A stretch of DNA of 64,000 nucleotides from Cladorhizidae sp. MBARI D1340-BT2 (taxonomy: Eukaryota; Porifera; Demospongiae; Poecilosclerida; Cladorhizidae): assembly GCA_028752905.1 (NCBI GenBank), contig JAQNBH010000011.1, positions 33,132,017 through 33,196,016 on the forward strand, given 5' to 3'. Both the position numbers and the translations under genes were made by a program. Below are positions 1 to 12,589 of this stretch, piece after piece; position 1 is the first letter of the stretch, and every line of letters begins with the position of its first letter. The notes beneath the pieces are model-generated. The model was not told the origin of the DNA. It saw only the letters and a list, made by a program, of their open reading frames with translations, and did not search any database.

Positions 1-43
1 TAATTACAACAGTAGTTATTCCGTAGTTATTCCATCAGCAGTT

Positions 44-150
44 AATTCTCAATGAACTTGTCAGTTTCAATTATAATGACCTTCTCAATTATCAAATTGG
101 AATTTCTATGCATCGACTAGATGCTCCAACCTTCAGCATGAATAATGAGA
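44..150 (-). repeat. Dispersed GATGAAGG repeat family, diverged copy
   Basis: Reverse strand carries GCTGAAGG, then GGAGCATCTAGTCGA, then TTGATAATTGAGAAGGTC and TTCATTGAG. The same string of words recurs at 14.3, 18.7, 25.0 and 50.3 kb. The hammerhead-like core is damaged here. Confidence 0.65.
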
Positions 151-477
151 TGCTGAGACTCATGTGAGCTTATTATATACTGCTAGCTAGCTATCCACCA
201 CGTGATGCAAACCACACCCTAGCACACACGTCCTGAACATGAACTAGATGTGGCAAAAATAATATATAATGTTTAAAAAATAAAATGTGATAAAAATTAA
301 AATAATTATAAGGAAATTAGAAATAGTAAAATAAATAAACAATTAAAGAAATAACAATAAAACAAAATAATATTAAATCAAAATAAATCACCTTCTAGCA
401 TGTTTATGTTTAACATTAACAGAGGACAATTAACCCTTTAATTTATGCTGCAGCATTTTTCATTGTGTTGTTATTTG

Positions 478-858
478 CTGCACATATTTAGCAATGAAGG
501 GTGGAGTTAACTGCCACTAGCATATTTGCTAGCACATATTTAGCAATGAAGGGTGGAGTTAACTGCCACTAGCATGTTTGCTGCACATATTTAGCAATGA
601 AGGGTGGAGTTAACTGCCACTAGCATGTTTGCTAGCACATATTTAGTAATGAAGGGTGGAGTTAACTGCCACTAGCATGTTTGCTAGCACATATTTAGCA
701 ATGAAGGGTGGAGTTAACTGCCACTAGCATGTTTGCTAGCACATATTTAGCAATGAAGGGTGGAGTTAACTGCCACTAGCATGTTTGCTGCACATATTTA
801 GCAATGAAGGGTGGAGTTAACTGCCACTAGCATGTTTGCTGCACATATTTAGCAATGG
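478..858 (+). repeat. Minisatellite, 50-52 bp unit, about 8 copies
   Basis: Each unit contains GCACATATTTAGCAATG, then GGGTGGAGTTAACTGCC and ACTAGCATGTTTGCT. Units differ by a 2 bp AG insertion. No coding potential. Confidence 0.95.
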
Positions 859-1354
859 ATATTACATTATTACAGAGTCCAGTTTTCATGGATCTTCGGT
901 AGTAGTATAATCAGTACAGGGACAGTATCAAATCAGATAACATTCTTCTGGAAGTAACACACTGTAACTCAGGCTCTCATACAGGATCTCTGAGGGGAAT
1001 GGGAGGGGAGGAATCTTCGTCCCTCCCCTCTCTCCCTTATCTATGAGTACCTACAATAAGAACTGCAGCTGTTGTTCCTTGTGAGCTTCTCCACCAGTAT
1101 TGTTCTAACATACAGTCACACTTGCACGAAAATTGGTGTAATCGTACTCCAGTGGACGTGGTTGGGTGGGTGTGGCTGAAATGGTTGAGGATTTTGGGAG
1201 AAAAATTTTGAACAGCAAAATGTGTGAAATAGTGGATGAATTGTTTTGTTACTTATTTTAGTGGCAGGAGAGGTATATATAATCTAGGTGCTATGAGGAA
1301 GGTGTGGGTGGAGCTAGCGGAGGACTAATGTATGAGTTGTTTTTGTTCCTCCAG
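859..1354. other. Intron or upstream sequence without features
   Basis: I see no exon, RNA gene or repeat here. The G-patch exon of CMTR1 is not recognisable in this stretch. Confidence 0.6.
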
Positions 1355-1447
1355 GTTTATTGTGAGGGGACTCCGCAGTGGTTAACATGTCCTCCGCGAG
1401 ATGCCCTAATCACCGAGGATTTCACCGGCTGGATGTACATTACTAAA
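1355..1447 (+). CDS. CMTR1: CMTR1 exon a (linker before the methyltransferase domain)
   Basis: 31 codons, phase 0 at both ends. The acceptor is TCCTCCAG and the donor AAA|GTGAGT. The reading contains WLTCPPRD and ends GWMYITK, which fits the segment of animal CMTR1 just before the catalytic domain (human has a SDWMVVGK-type ending). The next exon continues that alignment directly. A C-run begins 13 bases after the donor. This is the first exon visible here; the G-patch exons must lie upstream. Confidence 0.85.
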
Positions 1448-1971
1448 GTGAGTAACCCTCTCCCCCCCCCCCCCTCCTCCCTTGCCAAATAATTGTGAAA
1501 TATCATAAGCCAGTTAATTGAACACTCGCTGGTTTCAATTGCTTCCAAATTAATCTTAAGGGTGTGGGGTGGGGGGGAGGATTTTGTTGAGGACCTTGAC
1601 TCACCTCCACTCTGTTTTTTTGAAGCATGTAGTTTCTCTCCCAGTCCACCCTTGGATGATTTTCTAAATGAAACCCTGACTCTCCAGGCTCTGATCTGAA
1701 ATCGTTCGTTGACCCACTTGGTGATCCTTACCTATTCAAGAAATTGATAAAATCTGTGCATAGAATTGCTTGCTAAATGGCCGCTCGCTCAATGATATGT
1801 TCAAATTTTCTTGCTGACTGGTGCTAAATGCATCCTACTTAACTGATTGAGCACTGACAGTATTTGTGGTTTGTTTGGGATAATTATATTTTTAGTTGCA
1901 ACTTTTTTCAAGAATCAAACCGTTCCTATCATTAGAATGCAAATTCAATAAGCTGCAGCAGCTCCTTTGAG
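1448..1971. other. Intron sequence; right end of a MITE-like repeat near 1650-1678
   Basis: Mostly featureless. The piece ending CTAAATGAAACCCTG at 1678 matches the right terminus of the element at 44996-45157, preceded in both by CCTTGG. Confidence 0.5.
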
Positions 1972-2094
1972 GTGAGCCAACAAAAGCTATGCAGCGCTAT
2001 GTATGTTGCTATGTATGTTGCTATGTATGTTGCTATGTATGTTGCTATATGTCAGCAACAAAACTTGCAGCAAAGAAATCCATCCAGGAGCTCC

Positions 2095-3090
2095 TCCTTG
2101 CTCAAGAGCGAAGGATCAGAGTCATTCCTGGTAAGCATAAGTGCCACCTCCTTGCTCAAGAGTGAAGGATTAGAGTCATTCCTGGTAAGCATAAGTGCCC
2201 CCTCCTTGCTCAAGATTGAAGGATCAGAGTCATTCCTGGTAAGCATAAGTGCCCCCTCCTTGCTCAAGAGTGAAGCATCAGAGTCATTCCTGGTAAGCAT
2301 AAGTGTCCCCTCCTTGCTCAAGATTGAAGGATCAGAGTCATTCCTGGTAAGCATAAGTGTCCCCTCCTTGCTCAAGATTGAAGGATCAGAGTCATTCCTG
2401 GTAAGCATAAGTGTCCCCTCCTTGCTCAAGATTGAAGGATTAGAATCATTCCCGGTAAGCATAAGTGTCCCCTCCTTGCTCAAGAGTGAAGGAATTCAGA
2501 GTCATTCCTGGTAAGCATAAGTGCCCCCTCCTTGCTCAAGAGTGAAGGATCAGAGTCATTCCTGGTAAGCATAAGTGCCACCTCCTGCTCATCCTGGTAA
2601 GCATAAGTGCCCCCTCCTTGCTCAAGAGTGAAGGAATTCAGAGTCATTCCTGGTAAGCATAAGTGCCCCCTCCTTGCCCAAGAGTGAAGGATTAGAGTCA
2701 TTCCCGGTAAGCATAAGTGTCCCCTCCTTGCTCAAGAGTGAAGGATCAGAGTCATTCCTGTATAAGTGTCCCCTCCTTGCTCAAGAGTGAAGGAATTCAG
2801 AGTCATTCCTGGTAAGCATAAGTGCCCCCTCCTTGCCCAAGAGTGAAGGATTAGAGTCATTCCCGGTAAGCATAAGTGTCCCCTCCTTGCTCAAGAGTGA
2901 AGGATCAGAGTCATTCCTGTATAAGTGTCCCCTCCTTGCTCAAGAGTGAAGGAATTCAGAGTCATTCCTGGTAAGCATAAGTGCCCCCTCCTTGCTCAAG
3001 AGTGAAGGATCAGAGTCATTCCTGGTAAGCATAAGTGCCCCCTCCTTGCTCAAGAGTGAAGGAATTCAGAGTCATTCCTGGTAAGCATAG
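2095..3090 (+). repeat. Minisatellite, about 54 bp unit, about 18 copies
   Basis: Unit words are CCTCCTTGCTCAAGA, GTGAAGGATCAGAGTCATT and CCTGGTAAGCATAAGTG. Short variants lack the GGTAAGC part. Most copies carry CTG|GTAAGC, a good 5' splice site match. Immediately upstream, at 1996-2045, is a short ATGTATGTTGCT repeat. Open frames here are repeat artefacts. Confidence 0.95.
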
Positions 3091-3541
3091 GTGCCTGTGC
3101 AGCTTTCGACTGAAGAACTTCCAGAAACAGGAGCGAAGGCCAGAAAGGTAGATGCGATTGTCAGTTATTTAGAAATCTTCTTTAATTTTGCTCGCTCATC
3201 CCATCCACCCTAAAGTAATGCTTCATATATCAATAGAGCCGTCTATTGAGCATGTGCATGCCAAGAATGGGCGCATAGTTCAAATTTTTACCCCCTTCCC
3301 GATGATGTTGAGTTTGCTCCATGTGGCACTTATGGCGTTGAATCTATCAACTCGCTTTATATGGAATTTTTAACAACATATTCAAATCAGTGGTCTCCTT
3401 GTGGTCAGTACAACTTCAACAATTCCATCCCATAGTCCACAGTTGCTAGGGACGTGACTGCATTCTTGATTTAATAGCGCTGGCTGTTTAGATTTTTAAT
3501 AGTCTCACAGAAATTCGACGGTGAGAGGGTTTAAAATAATA

Positions 3542-3956
3542 GCACGTGCAGTAGGAGGGCAATTATCCAAACTTCAGTTATCCAGAATGCATCGGTCACT
3601 GCAAGAAGCCACACCCACAGCAGTGCTAGCCATGCCCACATCAATGCTAGCTATATTCAGTCCACTTCTCATTTAATTTTGAGAAAATGCACACAATGAT
3701 CTCTGCCAGCAGTTTCAATCGATTCTTCTCCCTCCATGTCAGAGCAGAGAACATGGCAAAAAGATTGTCCCTCAGTATCTGTGATATTGTGAGGAAGGGG
3801 AGAAGTGTAGCTGGAGAGTGACCGAGTACACTGTTGGAAGACTGTCCACGATTTTGTGAGCAGCAAGGACAAGATGAGGACCTTCCACACCGAAGTTCAG
3901 TTATCAAAACACCCTCCAGTCCCATTGTGTGTGGGTAAAGGGTCTCCTACTGCACA
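3542..3956. mobile_element. pogo/Tigger-like short element, decayed
   Basis: The ends are inverted: GTGCAGTAGGAG on the left and CTCCTACTGCAC on the right. Inside both ends are inverted forms of the TTCAGTTATCC word typical of this family. Part of the interior (GGACAAGATGAGGACC) recurs in the element at 34.2 kb. No transposase remains. Confidence 0.6.
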
Positions 3957-3959
3957 TAC

Positions 3960-4740
3960 AAGTAGATAGGCATGTTACCATATCATGAAGATGTATATAT
4001 GGGAGGAGCATTAATTTGTTTAGTGGTATTAATTATTATTACTGTTATGGTTGTTATTTTATTACCATCGATATCATCATCATCCTACTATTAATAATGC
4101 AGTGCATTGTTGGGTGAGCAAAGGTGAGGTGGAGAGGAAGGAAGAGTTAATTTCCTACTCTATCCTCTTAAAGCCAGTTCACAGTACGATGGATAGCAAT
4201 CTGTTCCGTTGAATCTGTTTCCGTTCCATGCATTGCGCAATCCACTCCGTTGTGCTGCATGATTCGGAATATTGGTTCAGAATATTTGCGTTAAATCTGC
4301 TGAGTCTGACAGTATGGCAGTGATACGACAGTACCAGCAGTGAGGAAGAGTTGGATTTGATTTTTATATTGGCTAGCGGAAGGAGGTACAGAAAGAGGAA
4401 TCACAAGCTGGTTATTTTTCTGGAGAGCTACTTCCTTCCAGGCATTTCCTTTGACCCTAAGATATTTACAGCCTCTAGCTGAGACCTGCCAGAGGTTAGG
4501 AAAGCTCCTCACCACTTCAATGATTCCAGAATCATCATGGAAAGAGTGTAAAGTTCAACATGTGATATGTTCTATGATTCTGATTGGTTCGACGCAACTG
4601 GAGTGGATGCAAGAGTTGAATCAAATCTCCTACTCTTGCAATTCTTAAATCCGTAGTCTGTTGTGTTACCGGTTCATAATATCAGCGCTACGGATCGGAA
4701 GGACGGAACAAACTCAATGGATTGACATGTGTCATATTGC
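3960..4740. other. Intron sequence without recognised features
   Basis: Short open frames on both strands have no recognisable similarity. Confidence 0.5.
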
Positions 4741-6350
4741 GATCCACCAGGATTAACCCTCCACATGTGCTATATTGTGATCCACCAGGCTTAACCCTCC
4801 ACATGTGTCATATTGTGATCCACCAGGATTAACCCTCCACATGTGTAATATTGTGATCCACCAGACTTAACCCTCCACATATGTCGTATTGCGATCCACC
4901 AGGATTAACCCTCCACCTGTGTCATATTGTGATCCACCAGGCTTAACCCTCCACATGTGTCATATTGTGATCCACCAAGCTTAACCCTCCACATGTGTCA
5001 TATTGTGATCCACCAGGCTTAACCCTCCACATGTGTCATATTGTGATCCACCAGGATTAACCCTCCACATGTGTCATATTGTGATCCACCAGGCTTAACC
5101 CTCTACATGTGTCATATTGTGATCCACCATGCTTAACCCTCCACATGTGTCATATTGTGATCCACCAAGCTTAACCCTCCACATGTCTCATATTGTGATC
5201 CACCAGGCTTAACCCTCCACGTGTGTCATATTGTGATCCACCAGACTTAACCCTCCACATGTGTCATACATGTATTGTGATCCACCAGGATTAACCCTCC
5301 ACCTGTGTCATATTGTGATCCACCAGGCTTAACCCTCCACATGTGTCATATTGTGATCCACCAAGCTTAACCCTCCACATGTGTCATATTGTGATCCACC
5401 AGGCTTAACCCTCCACACATTTAACCCTCCACATGTGTCATATTGTGATCCGCCAGGATTAACCCTCCACATGTGTCATATTGTGATCCACCAGGATTAA
5501 CCCTCCACATGTGTCATATTGTGATCCACCAGACTTAACCCTCCACATGTTTCATATTGTGATCCACCAGGCTTAACCCTCCACATGTGTCATATTGTGA
5601 TCCACCAAGCTTAACCCTCCACATGTGTCATATTGTGATCCACCAGGCTTAACCCTCCACATGTGTCATATTGTGATCCACCAGGCTTAGCCCTCCACAT
5701 GTGTCCTATTGTGATCCACCAGGCTTAACCCTCCACATGTGTCATATTGTGATCCACCAAGCTTAACCCTCCACATGTGTCATATTGTGATCCACCAGGC
5801 TTAACCCTCCACATGTGTCATATTGTGATCCACCAAGCTTAACCCTCCACATGTGTCATATTGTGATCCACCAGGCTTAACCCTCCACATGTGTCATATT
5901 GTGATCCACCAGGCTTAGCCCTCCACATGTGTCCTATTGTGATCCACCAGGCTTAACCCTCCACATGTGTCATATTGTGATCCACCAGGCTTAACCCTCC
6001 ACATGTGTCATATTGTGATCCACCAGGCTTAACCCTCCACATGTGTCATACATGTATTGCGATCCACCAGGATTAACCCTCCACCTGTGTCATATTGTGA
6101 TCCACCAGGCTTAACCCTCCACCTGTGTCATATTGTGATCCACCAAGCTTAACCCTCCACATGTGTCATATTGTGATCCACCAGGCTTAACCCTCCACAT
6201 GTATCATATTGTGATCCACCAGGATTAACCCTCCACATGTGTCGTGTTGTGATCCACCAGGCTTAACCCTCCACATGTGTCATATTGTGATCCACCAGGA
6301 TTAACCCTCCACATGTGTCGTGTTGTGATCCACCAGGCTTAACCCTCCAC
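4730..6350 (+). repeat. Minisatellite, 38 bp unit, about 42 copies
   Basis: Unit words are GTGATCCACCAGG, CTTAACCCTCCACATG and TGTCATATT. Variants (AGG/AAG, CATGTG/CCTGTG) occur in repeating blocks, for example two blocks with TCATACATGTATTG, which suggests duplication of multi-unit segments. Confidence 0.97.
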
Positions 6351-6439
6351 ATGTGCCACTCTTTTCTGATAGTTTTTATGCATTATTCTAACTTCTGCTT
6401 TATCCATCCATTAAAACTACCACTTAGTGATGTGTGGCG

Positions 6440-6755
6440 CGGAGCATGTGCTTTACCAGCACTTAACTCTGTCCGCTACCACTAGTCCATGTATTATGGG
6501 CCCACGTAGTGTAACATTTAACTGTACACTACCACTAGTCCATGTATTATGGGCCCACGTAGTGTAGCATTTAACTCTGTACACTACCACTAGTCCATGT
6601 ATTTTGGTTGGTTTATATACCACAAATCTTAATTTCATGATCAGAAGGTCAGCTTGCTTGAACACTTAACTCTGTACACTACCACTAGTCCATGTATTTT
6701 GGTTGGTTTATATACCACAAATCTTAATTTCATGATCAGAAGGTCAGCTTGCTTG
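6440..6755 (+). repeat. Short direct repeats (about 60-75 bp, 3-4 copies)
   Basis: CACTACCACTAGTCCATGTA recurs four times, followed by either a GGGCCCACGTAG or a TTTTGGTTGGTT version. The second version is duplicated together with AGAAGGTCAGCTTGCTTG. Confidence 0.8.
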
Positions 6756-6844
6756 GCTTGCTCAAATTATCATCACCATCACCATCATTGTTGTATTGTT
6801 GTTTTGCAATGCTAATTGAACCTAACCTTCTTGCACCATTGCAG

Positions 6845-6916
6845 CGTAAAACTAGCATAGAGGACGAGAGCTTGTTCTGTGACCCAACAATATTGAAGAA
6901 GATTCTTGAGGGCAAG
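6845..6916 (+). CDS. CMTR1: CMTR1 exon b
   Basis: 24 codons, phase 0 at both ends, acceptor TTGCAG. The reading RKTSIEDESLFCD...LEGK aligns with the human RK-x-IIEDE...FC...LQCK segment. The donor is AAG|GTACTA, a weaker match than the other donors. A pure G run lies about 120 bases downstream. Confidence 0.9.
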
Positions 6917-7144
6917 GTACTAACACAAGGAGGGGCGGGGTTTGTACTGTTGAGGATGGCAGGACCTTTACAGTTCTCGCACTTGGTTATGAAGTTAGAC
7001 TTCATTTATTGGGTAACATATTCCAGCGGTTGATTAAGAGGGGGGGGGGGGGGGGGGGAGAAGAGATTTAATCTCTACCAGGTTGGCTAATATAAATTTG
7101 GCTCTGAGGTATCAGGTTGTACCCAAGAACTTGGGGTTTATAAG

Positions 7145-7570
7145 AGTGATACTATTAATAATAATAGAATGTCCTCTGTCTGCTAATAAAATTAATAATA
7201 GAATGTCCTCTGTCTATCTGGTAATAAGAGTGATACTATTAAAAAATTAATAATAGAATGTCCTCTGTCTGTTTGTTAATAAGAGTGATACTATTACTAA
7301 TAATAGAATGTCCTCTGTCTGTCTGGTAATAAGAGTGATACTATTACTAATAATAGAATGTCCTCTGTCTGTTTGTTAATAAGAGTGATACTATTACTAA
7401 TAATAGAATGTCCTCTGTCTGTTTGTTAATAAGAGTGATACTATTACTAATAATAGAATGTCCTCTGTCTGTTTGTTAATAAGAGTGATACTATTACTAA
7501 TAATAGAATGTCCTCTGTCTGTCTGGTAATAAGAGTGATACTATTACTAATAATAGAATGTCCTCTGTCC
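7145..7570 (+). repeat. Minisatellite, 50 bp unit, about 8 copies
   Basis: Unit words are AATAAGAGTGATACTATTA, CTAATAATAGAATG and TCCTCTGTCTGT. The spacing between equal words is exactly 50 bases in the middle of the array. Confidence 0.95.
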
Positions 7571-7819
7571 ATATATCTTTGGCCAGCTGCAACATTAAGG
7601 GCTGAGACGTGGGGACTAAGGGGAACTTGGACCTCCCCTGTTGCCAGTGACAGCCTCAAATTTGGTCCAAGAGGTCATTTAAATGTTGCGAAGCTGCCTT
7701 CGCCAGAAATGGCATGGCACTTGGCACTGTCAGCCATTTTGTTTGGGGATATACCTGTGAATGTTTTCTTTGCATTGCCGATGATACATATGTAGCTTAC
7801 AAATTATTCAACATGGCAA

Positions 7820-9306
7820 CGTTAGCAATGAACTACACTAGCTATGCTAGCAATGAACTACACTAGCTATGCTAGCATGAACTATAGTAGCTATGCTAGC
7901 AATGAACTACACTAGCAATGCTAGCAATGAACTACACTAGCAATGCTAGCAATGAACTGCACTAGCTATGCTAGCAATGAACTACACTAGCTATGCTAGC
8001 AATGAACTACACTAGCTATGCTAGCAATGAACTATAGTAGCTATGCTAGCAATGAACTACACTAGCAATGAACTACACTAGCAATGAACTACACTAGCTA
8101 TGCTAGCAATGAACTCACTAGCTATGACTAGCAATGAACTACACTAGCTATGCTAGCAATGAACTGTACACTAGCTATGCTAGCAATGAACTATAGTAGC
8201 TATGCTAGCAATGAACTACACTAGCTATGCTAGCAATGAACTACACTAGCTATGCTAGCAATGAACTACACTAGCTATGCTAGCAATGAACTACACTAGC
8301 TATGCTAGCAATGAACTACACTAGCTATGCTAGCAATGAACTACACTAGCTATGCTAGCAATGAACTACACTAGCTATGCTAGCAATGAACTATAGTAGC
8401 TATGCTAGCAATGAACTACACTAGCAATGAACTACACTAGCAATGAACTACACTAGCTATGCTAGCAATGAACTGTACACTAGCTATGCTAGCAATGAAC
8501 TATAGTAGCTATGCTAGCATGAACTATAGTAGCTATGCTAGCAATGAACTACACTAGCTATGCTAGCAATGAACTACACTAGCTATGCTAGCAATGAACT
8601 ACACTAGCTATGCTAGCAATGAACTACACTAGCTATGCTAGCAATGAACTACACTAGCAATGCTAGCAATGAACTATAGTAGCTATGCTAGTAATGAACT
8701 ACACTAGCTATGCTAGCAATGAACTACACTAGCAATGCTAGCAATGAACTATAGTAGCTATGCTAGTAATGAACTACACTAGCTATGCTAGCAATGAACT
8801 ACACTAGCAATGCTAGCAATGAACTATAGTAGCTATGCTAGCAATGAACTATAGTAGCTATGCTAGTAATGAACTACACTAGCTATGCTAGCAATGAACT
8901 ACACTAGCAATGCTAGCAATGAACTATAGTAGCTATGCTAGCAATGAACTACACTAGCTATGCTAGCAATGAACTACACTAGCTATGCTAGCAATGAACT
9001 ACACTAGCTATGCTAGCAATGAACTATAGTAGCTATGCTAGTAATGAACTACACTAGCTATGCTAGCAATGAACTACACTAGCAATGCTAGCAATGAACT
9101 ATAGTAGCTATGCTAGCAATGAACTACACTAGCTATGCTAGCAATGAACTACACTAGCTATGCTAGCAATGAACTACACTAGCTATGCTAGCAATGAACT
9201 ATAGTAGCTATGCTAGCAATGAACTACACTAGCTATGCTAGCAATGAACTACACTAGCTATGCTAGCATGAACTATAGTAGCTATGCTAGCAATGAACTA
9301 CACTAA
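7820..9306 (+). repeat. Minisatellite, 25 bp unit, about 60 copies
   Basis: The unit is CAATGAACTACACTAG followed by CTATGCTAG. Variant units carry TATAGTAG or lack the CTATG half. Variants recur in blocks, for example at 8690-8800 and again at 8860-8940, so multi-unit segments were duplicated. Confidence 0.97.
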
Positions 9307-9599
9307 TCATGATAATTGAGATGTTTGCGTATATATGAAACTAAACCTGCTGCAATATGTGGGCCCATAATACATACACGTACTAATAGGTACTAATAGG
9401 TAGTGTAGGGAGTAATGCATATGCTCTGACTCATACATATTTTTCATGGTCCCATGAATAAAGTTAGAAGAATGATTAAAAACTGTCTGAAAGGAACGAT
9501 GCGTGCCTCAGAGGCCGAGGAAGAGAAGAAAGAGAGAGGAGGACAGGAGATGGGAAGGATAGAGCTAGGAAGGGCGCCAAAAAGGTACAGCTGAGCATG

Positions 9600-9915
9600 T
9601 GCTTCCTTGCTGCAGCAGAGGAGAGGAAACAACCTCCAGCAATGCTGTGTCTCTGGCTGAGAGTGTTCCCTTGCTGCAGCAGAGGAGAGGAAACAACCTC
9701 CAGCAATGCTGTGTCTCTGGCTGAGTGTGCTCCCTTGCTGCAGCAGAGGAGAGGAAACAACCTCCAGCAATGATGTGTCTCTGGCTGAGAGTGCTCCCTT
9801 GCTGCAGCAGAGGAGAGGAAACAACCTCCAGCAATGCTGTGTCTCTGGCTGAGTGTGCTCCCTTGCTGCAGCAGAGGAGAGGAAACAACCTCCAGCAATG
9901 CTGTGTGTCTGGCTG
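9600..9915 (+). repeat. Minisatellite, about 64 bp unit, 5 copies
   Basis: Unit words are TTGCTGCAGCAGAGGAGAGG, AAACAACCTCCAGCAATG and TGTCTCTGGCTGAG. The open frames on the minus strand (up to 173 codons) only reflect this repeat. Confidence 0.93.
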
Positions 9916-10339
9916 AGACAACAACTAGTTATTTTACTCTCCACCTCACTTCTCTTGCCAAACAATGCACTGCATGCTTCACTAGTACTGGAAGAACATG
10001 AGCAGCATTTTCACCTTGTCTGTCCACTGATAGTGTGTCATGGTTATACGCATGCACAAATCTCCTTTGTCCTTGGCTATGGAGTCTTGGAGGGAATCCT
10101 GGAGAAGGTGATTGCGGAATGGCTACTCCACGAGCTGCACAGCATGAGGGAATCCTGGAGAAGGTGACTGCAGAATGGCTACTCCACGAGCTGCACAGCA
10201 TGAGGAGACAAAACTACATCTATGGGTTGTGATAGAAACCAGGAAAGCTGCAGTAGAGAGATGGAGAAGGAGAAGAGCTGCAGCAAGTGAAACTGCGAGA
10301 AGCTGTGACAATTGTTGAGGGAAAAGACAGAGGAACATA

Positions 10340-11085
10340 GAGTGTAATTACTGGTACTAATAGGAACACAGAGAGCATATAATTACAGGTACTAACAGGA
10401 ACACAGAGAGCATATAATTACTGGTATATACTAACAGGAGCACAGAGAGCATATAATTACTGGTACTAACAGGAGCACAGAGAGCAAATTATAGTTACAG
10501 GTACTAACAGGAACACAGAGAGCATATAATTACTGGTATATACTAACAGGAGCACAGAGAGCATATAATTACTGGTACTAATAGGAACACAGAGAGCATA
10601 TAATTACAGGTACTAACAGGAACACAGAGAGCATATAATTACTGGTATATACTAACAGGAGCACAGAGAGCATATAATTACTGGTACTAACAGGAGCACA
10701 GAGAGCAAATTATAGTTACAGGTACTAACAGGAACACAGAGAGCATATAATTACTGGTATATACTAACAGGAGCACAGAGAGCATATAATTACTGGTACT
10801 AACAGGAGCACAGAGAGAAAATTATAGTTACAGGTACTAACAGGAACACAGAGAGCATATAATTACTGGTATATACTAACAGGAGCACAGAGAGCATATA
10901 ATTACTGGTACTAACAGGAGCACAGAGAGAAAATTATAGTTACAGGTACTAACAGGAGCACAGAGAGCATATAATTACAGGTACTAACAGGAGCACAGAG
11001 AGCATATAATTACAGGTACTAACAGGAACACAGAGAGCATATAATTACTGGTATATACTAACAGGAGCACAGAGAGAGCATATAA
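10340..11085 (+). repeat. Minisatellite, about 35-40 bp unit with higher-order blocks
   Basis: Unit words are ACTAACAGGAGCACAGAGAG and CATATAATTACTGG. TATAC-containing and AAATTATAG-containing variants alternate in a longer repeat of three or four units. Confidence 0.93.
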
Positions 11086-11089
11086 AGAA

Positions 11090-12490
11090 TACTAGCTACT
11101 TTAGGGCTACAGAGATAGATACATGTAGATACTCCATGCACAGCAATATATTATATATTAGTTTAGCAATAGAACTAGTCCATACTTCAGTGGAGGGCCA
11201 AGAGCAATGCAACAGAACTATCGGATATGGTGGCCATTGTTACCAATAATGGTTGCCCAGATCTCTTCCTCACACACACCTAGAATCCCAAGATTCTCGG
11301 GGAGAAGGGGAGGAGCAGGTGAGCCACCAGATTACAATGCTGGTCATGTGACAAGCATCTACCCAGTTGCACTTGAAGCAACTGCTGAAGGATATCAAGG
11401 GGAGCAGGTGCAGTGAGTGCTTGCAGCCATGTGCACATGATGGAGTTCTAGAAGCATGCTCTTCCTCACTGTCAGTCACCTGTTGATCATCTTTTGCGCA
11501 GAGGACAAGCTGGGGAATTACAATGAGATCGACGACATGACCCCAGCTGAGGTTGAGGAGAGCTCAACCATTTGGTTTTGCACGATACACAGTCCCTGTG
11601 GAGTCTCAACCCAGACTCTGTCTGCACTGAGGCTGGGGGCTGCAAGAGAAACTTCCAAAGGAGTTTTGTCTTAGAAGGTAGATCCACACTCATGTCTTCT
11701 TGATGGCTGCAGATTGGAACTTTGGAGCTAACCATATAATACTATCGTGGCCTGCTATGTAGCTAGTTGAGCTACATAGCTAGAGAACTATTGCTGTTTA
11801 TACGTCGCTGCATATGCAGTTCTGAAGTTTGTGTGTTCGTAACTTTCATTGGTTCTGCCTTTCCATCGGCGCTCTCTACTTTCTTAGCAACTCCAGCCTG
11901 GCAGTTGCACAGTTTAAGAGGGTCAATCAAGAAGGAGATGACTGTCAGAAGCTTCACCAATTTCCGTAGGAGTGAGGAGGCAGATAAAGAAGATTCATAA
12001 CCAGTGTGCGGGGGAAAAAATTGGGAAGGTGGCACAACATGGAAGATCTAACCCTTTTTTCTCACCAAAAAGTGGGTGGATTTGGTTTCTATCTCTGTGA
12101 GGAGAGGGTTTCCATGGAGATCAGGGAGGTTTCAGAAGGAAGAGGAGCTGCACAGACCAATATTTGATCTTAATGGGTATATGTGAGCGTCAGAGAAGGA
12201 GAAGAGGTTGTCTTAGTGTATTATTTGCTATTGTATGGAGAATGATGGATGGAAGTAAAGAGAATTTCAAATGGCTGAGTGTGAAATCTTTCAAATGGCT
12301 CCATTCTAGAGGGGGGGGGGGGGGGGGGAACAAATGTCCTGTAAGTGTTGCTGTTCTTCATGATAGACACTCGGCCATGCTGGTTACTTAAAAGGAAGAG
12401 ATTAATTTGGGGTGGAGAGGACTAACACCTGCAAGGCTTTGCATATATATATACTGCATTTCTGTATTACAGATTAACAATCATATGACA
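11090..12490. other. Intron sequence without recognised genes; G run near 12310
   Basis: Small open frames on both strands (for example 11456-11674 and 11772-12035) show nothing recognisable. A G run of about 19 bases begins at 12311. Confidence 0.5.
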
Positions 12491-12589
12491 TATGACACAA
12501 GTAAATTTATGCATTGGCGGCAGTTGGAACCTGTTAGCATGGTTACCATGGATGGAACCATCAAGTGCTGAGTTGACTGCACTAATGGT

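Noticed and set aside
1972..2514. 180-codon + strand frame with SLLKSEGSESFLVSI repeats
   Set aside because: Repeat-derived. CMTR1 exons a and b join directly in the protein, so no exon is needed here.
478..9306. CRISPR array
   Set aside because: Repeats are head-to-tail with no unique spacers, and the window is eukaryotic.
9444..9965. Minus-strand frames of 173, 140 and 119 codons
   Set aside because: Three overlapping frames over a 64 bp repeat, with no recognisable domain.
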